A stretch of 64,000 nt of DNA from assembly GCF_000473325.1 (NCBI RefSeq), contig NZ_AXBI01000020.1:310001-374000 (forward strand), written 5' to 3'. The translations under genes were made by a program, and so were the position numbers. The stretch's first letter is position 1, and each line of letters begins with the position of its first letter. The DNA comes from Leisingera caerulea DSM 24564. Lineage in GTDB: Bacteria; Pseudomonadota; Alphaproteobacteria; Rhodobacterales; Rhodobacteraceae. This document shows positions 62,511 through 64,000 of this stretch, in pieces. Below the pieces are notes generated by a model. That model made no database searches. It was not told where the DNA came from and was given only the letters and a program-made list of their open reading frames with translations.

Positions 62511-62594
62511 ATTCTGTTGCCATCATTTAGTTTTTCGCCAATATATAGACGACCCGCCCCGCGATTGGAAAACAAGAAGACAGGATGCAATGCC

Positions 62595-63263
62595 ATGGAT
62601 GGTGGGAACATCAATTACGAACATGCTGAGCGGCAGGTGAATGACCGCTGCATCGAACTGGTTGATGGCAACCTGTTCGATCCGCTGGCGCCGGATCCGT
62701 CCCTGATGACGCTCGAAGTCATCGCGGCCGCCCTGGCCAATAACACCCGGTTTGCAGGTCAAGCAAAGAGCTTCTACTCGATCGCACAGCATTCGGTTCT
62801 CGTGGGCGCTCTTTCCCCGCAGGACATGGCTGCGCAGCGCTGCGCGCTCCTGCATGACGCGGATGAGTGTTTTGGCCTCCCGGATCTTCCGACGCCGGTG
62901 AAGCCGCATATGCCTGATTACGTGGCTGCTCAAAAGAGGATCGGCGCGGCTGTGGATGGCAGGTATGGCATCTCAGAGGATGATCATAAGAGGACCAAGC
63001 CCGCTGACAGGCAGGCTCTCTTGATCGAAAAGCACGCACTGAAAAACCCGCGGAATGCCGGCTACTGGAATATCTGGTCAGCAGGGGTCGAAATGCCGTC
63101 ATGGGTCCGCATTGACCCGTTGCCGCCAGAGGCGTCCATGGAGCTGATCCTGTCAGCAATGGATCGTGTCTTCGAAATGGATCTGCCGATTTCAGCCGAA
63201 TGGCTCAGCTCTCTGGATGGCTTCGATGTTGATCCAGAATTCGAGCCAACGCCGATGGCTTAG
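62595..63263 (+). CDS. HD-domain 5'-nucleotidase-like phosphohydrolase
   Basis: 222 aa from ATG 62595 (AGGA upstream). HD fold: TRFAGQAKSFYSIAQHSV (H66), CALLHDADECFG (H87, D88), then LPTPVKPHMPDY and a distal acidic helix. The SIAQHS-LLHDADE pattern is that of phage and plasmid YfbR-like deoxynucleotidases, which dephosphorylate dNMPs. With the MazG-like protein it gives nucleotide-pool control. A strong terminator follows. Confidence 0.85.
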   Translation: MDGGNINYEHAERQVNDRCIELVDGNLFDPLAPDPSLMTLEVIAAALANNTRFAGQAKSFYSIAQHSVLVGALSPQDMAAQRCALLHDADECFGLPDLPTPVKPHMPDYVAAQKRIGAAVDGRYGISEDDHKRTKPADRQALLIEKHALKNPRNAGYWNIWSAGVEMPSWVRIDPLPPEASMELILSAMDRVFEMDLPISAEWLSSLDGFDVDPEFEPTPMA

Positions 63264-63292
63264 GTGCGCCGGGGCTCCAGGAAGACAAGAAA

Positions 63293-63320
63293 GGGCGGCT
63301 GAGCCGCCCTTCTGTTTTTT
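63293..63320. terminator. Rho-independent terminator between convergent genes
   Basis: GGGCGGC (63293-63299), TGA loop, GCCGCCC (63303-63309), then TTCTGTTTTTT. Serves the HD nucleotidase gene; the stop of the opposite gene overlaps its T-run. Confidence 0.85.
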
Positions 63321-63561
63321 ACTCCACGCCGCCGGCGCGCTTGTAGGCGTCCAGAAGGAACTCCTTCTCATCGCGCTTGTCCTTGTCCTCGCGCTTCATC
63401 TTGACGACTTTCTCGACCAGCGCGGCATCCAGACCGGCGCCCTTGCACTCGGCCTTCCATTCCTTTTTGCGGCCCGCCAGCTCTTCCGCCTCATCCAGAA
63501 GGCCCGCACAGCGATCCATATGGGAGCGGATCAGTTCTTCGGAAACGTTGGGGTCGCTCAT
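63319..63561 (-). CDS. GapR-like (DUF2312) nucleoid-associated protein
   Basis: 80 aa from ATG 63561 with AGGAGA upstream. Helical: EELIRSHMDRCAGLLDEAEE, KKEWKAECKGAGLDA, KVVKMKREDKDKRDEKEFLL. This follows the GapR pattern I-x2-I-E-R-L-E-E-E-K, A-K-G-x-G-(F/L)-D-x-K, (I/V)(I/V)-R-(L/M)-R-K-x-D-x2-(E/K)R. GapR binds AT-rich, overtwisted DNA in alphaproteobacteria; DUF2312 proteins also occur in phages. It could coat the AT-rich T-tract boxes found across this replicon, but that is inference. Confidence 0.8.
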   Translation of the reverse strand: MSDPNVSEELIRSHMDRCAGLLDEAEELAGRKKEWKAECKGAGLDAALVEKVVKMKREDKDKRDEKEFLLDAYKRAGGVE

Positions 63562-63676
63562 ATCAATCTCCTGTTCTTCTGAGCTCGGCAGCAATCGCCT
63601 TCGGTGTTGAGTGCCACCAGGCATGTGCGCAATGTCCGCTTCAGCCTGGCAGCGCCTCAAGCGAGGCTGCATCATA

Positions 63677-63685
63677 TTTTCGCAT
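63677..63685 (+). promoter_or_regulatory. TTTTCGCAT box
   Basis: In the 137-bp gap upstream of the GapR-like gene, read away from it. Confidence 0.45.
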
Positions 63686-63698
63686 AATAGCCAGCGCC

Positions 63699-64000
63699 TC
63701 AGGCGAACGGCAGCGGCTTCTGAGCGTTATCCACATTCCTCGCGCGCAGCGCCTGGACCCGCTCCACTTTGGCCATATCCCCGCGCAGACGGGCGACATG
63801 CTCGACAGGCCCGTACCGGTCCGTCTGAACCGCGCCGGCCGCGAGTGCCCGGGCCTTCATGGTCAGGGAAACATCGAAATGCACCCAGCTTGCCTTGGGC
63901 GGCTGCTGCAGCCATTTCCTGCTCATTCCAATCTCGTCTGCCATCGCCAACAGCTCATCCAAGCTGTCCGCCCACATGTGGCACATGATCATGCCGCGGT
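63699..64000 (-). CDS. DUF4031 domain protein, 5' end cut by window edge
   Basis: The frame is open to position 64000, so the start lies outside. The visible end reads RGMIMCHMWADSLDELLAMADEIG, then WLQQPPKASWVHFD and AVQTDRYGP, the DUF4031 signature (MxCHMWAD, H-x-D, TDKYGP). Function unknown; the family is widespread in phages and actinobacterial and proteobacterial plasmids, with conserved His/Asp suggesting an enzyme. Stop 63699-63701 (TGA). Confidence 0.8.
   Translation of the reverse strand, partial: RGMIMCHMWADSLDELLAMADEIGMSRKWLQQPPKASWVHFDVSLTMKARALAAGAVQTDRYGPVEHVARLRGDMAKVERVQALRARNVDNAQKPLPFA

Noticed and set aside
1..64000. CRISPR array, tRNA or rRNA gene
   Set aside because: No regularly spaced repeats and no cloverleaf or rRNA sequence seen on either strand.

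Overview
The window looks like part of a large accessory replicon of a Rhodobacterales (roseobacter-type) alphaproteobacterium: a plasmid, chromid or phage-plasmid. The evidence is a G+C of roughly 60%, many small ATGA-coupled genes, a GapR-like (DUF2312) protein, a DUF4031 protein, and cargo resembling both jumbo phages and large plasmids. I see no capsid, tail, terminase, transposase, conjugation, replication-initiator, tRNA or rRNA gene, so the type of replicon is not settled. About half of the roughly 77 genes have no product I recognise.

Layout. 1-2566: SNF2-type helicase and a gene cut by the edge, read leftward. 3102-7931: tandem ParB-like protein, HicA-like/winged-helix protein, ATP-grasp-like protein and a hypothetical. 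8005-22215: mostly small hypotheticals with MazG-like, DUF6575-like, metallophosphoesterase, RNA ligase and DnaQ-like exonuclease genes. 22376-25205: a membrane protein, a 12-bp inverted repeat and a methyl-accepting chemotaxis protein that looks host-derived. 25403-29708: hypotheticals and a secreted protein. 29624-32201: leftward operon with DinB and a TrpF-like TIM-barrel protein. 32424-36487: hypotheticals and a second ATP-grasp-like protein. 36505-44878: leftward block with a kinase-phosphatase-ligase RNA-repair enzyme, a DUF3268 zinc protein and a GNAT-like protein. 45126-49339: rightward genes including an HD-kinase fusion. 49373-51455: MntA/HepT-type toxin-antitoxin pair beside a PD-(D/E)XK protein. 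51564-58975: SRAP, C5 methyltransferase, ParB-like protein, N6-methylase-like protein and L,D-transpeptidase. 59099-64000: RecJ, HD nucleotidase, GapR-like and DUF4031 genes.

Functional themes. (1) DNA repair and damage tolerance: SNF2/SMARCAL1-like helicase, Pol IV, SRAP, RecJ, DnaQ-like exonuclease. (2) RNA end healing and sealing: a Pnkp-like three-domain enzyme with a T4 Rnl1-type ligase module, a separate RNA ligase, and an HD-kinase. (3) Nucleotide-pool control: MazG-like and HD nucleotidase. (4) DNA modification: C5 MTase and an N6-MTase-like protein without a visible catalytic NPPF motif.

The most striking non-gene signal is an 8-10 bp element, TTTTCGCA(T), often preceded by a longer T-run. 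I count 28 exact 8-mer copies in gaps or at gene starts, against about one expected by chance and only one noticed inside a gene. It precedes many of the transcription units on both strands and may be the recognition site of an element-wide regulator, sigma factor or nucleoid protein.
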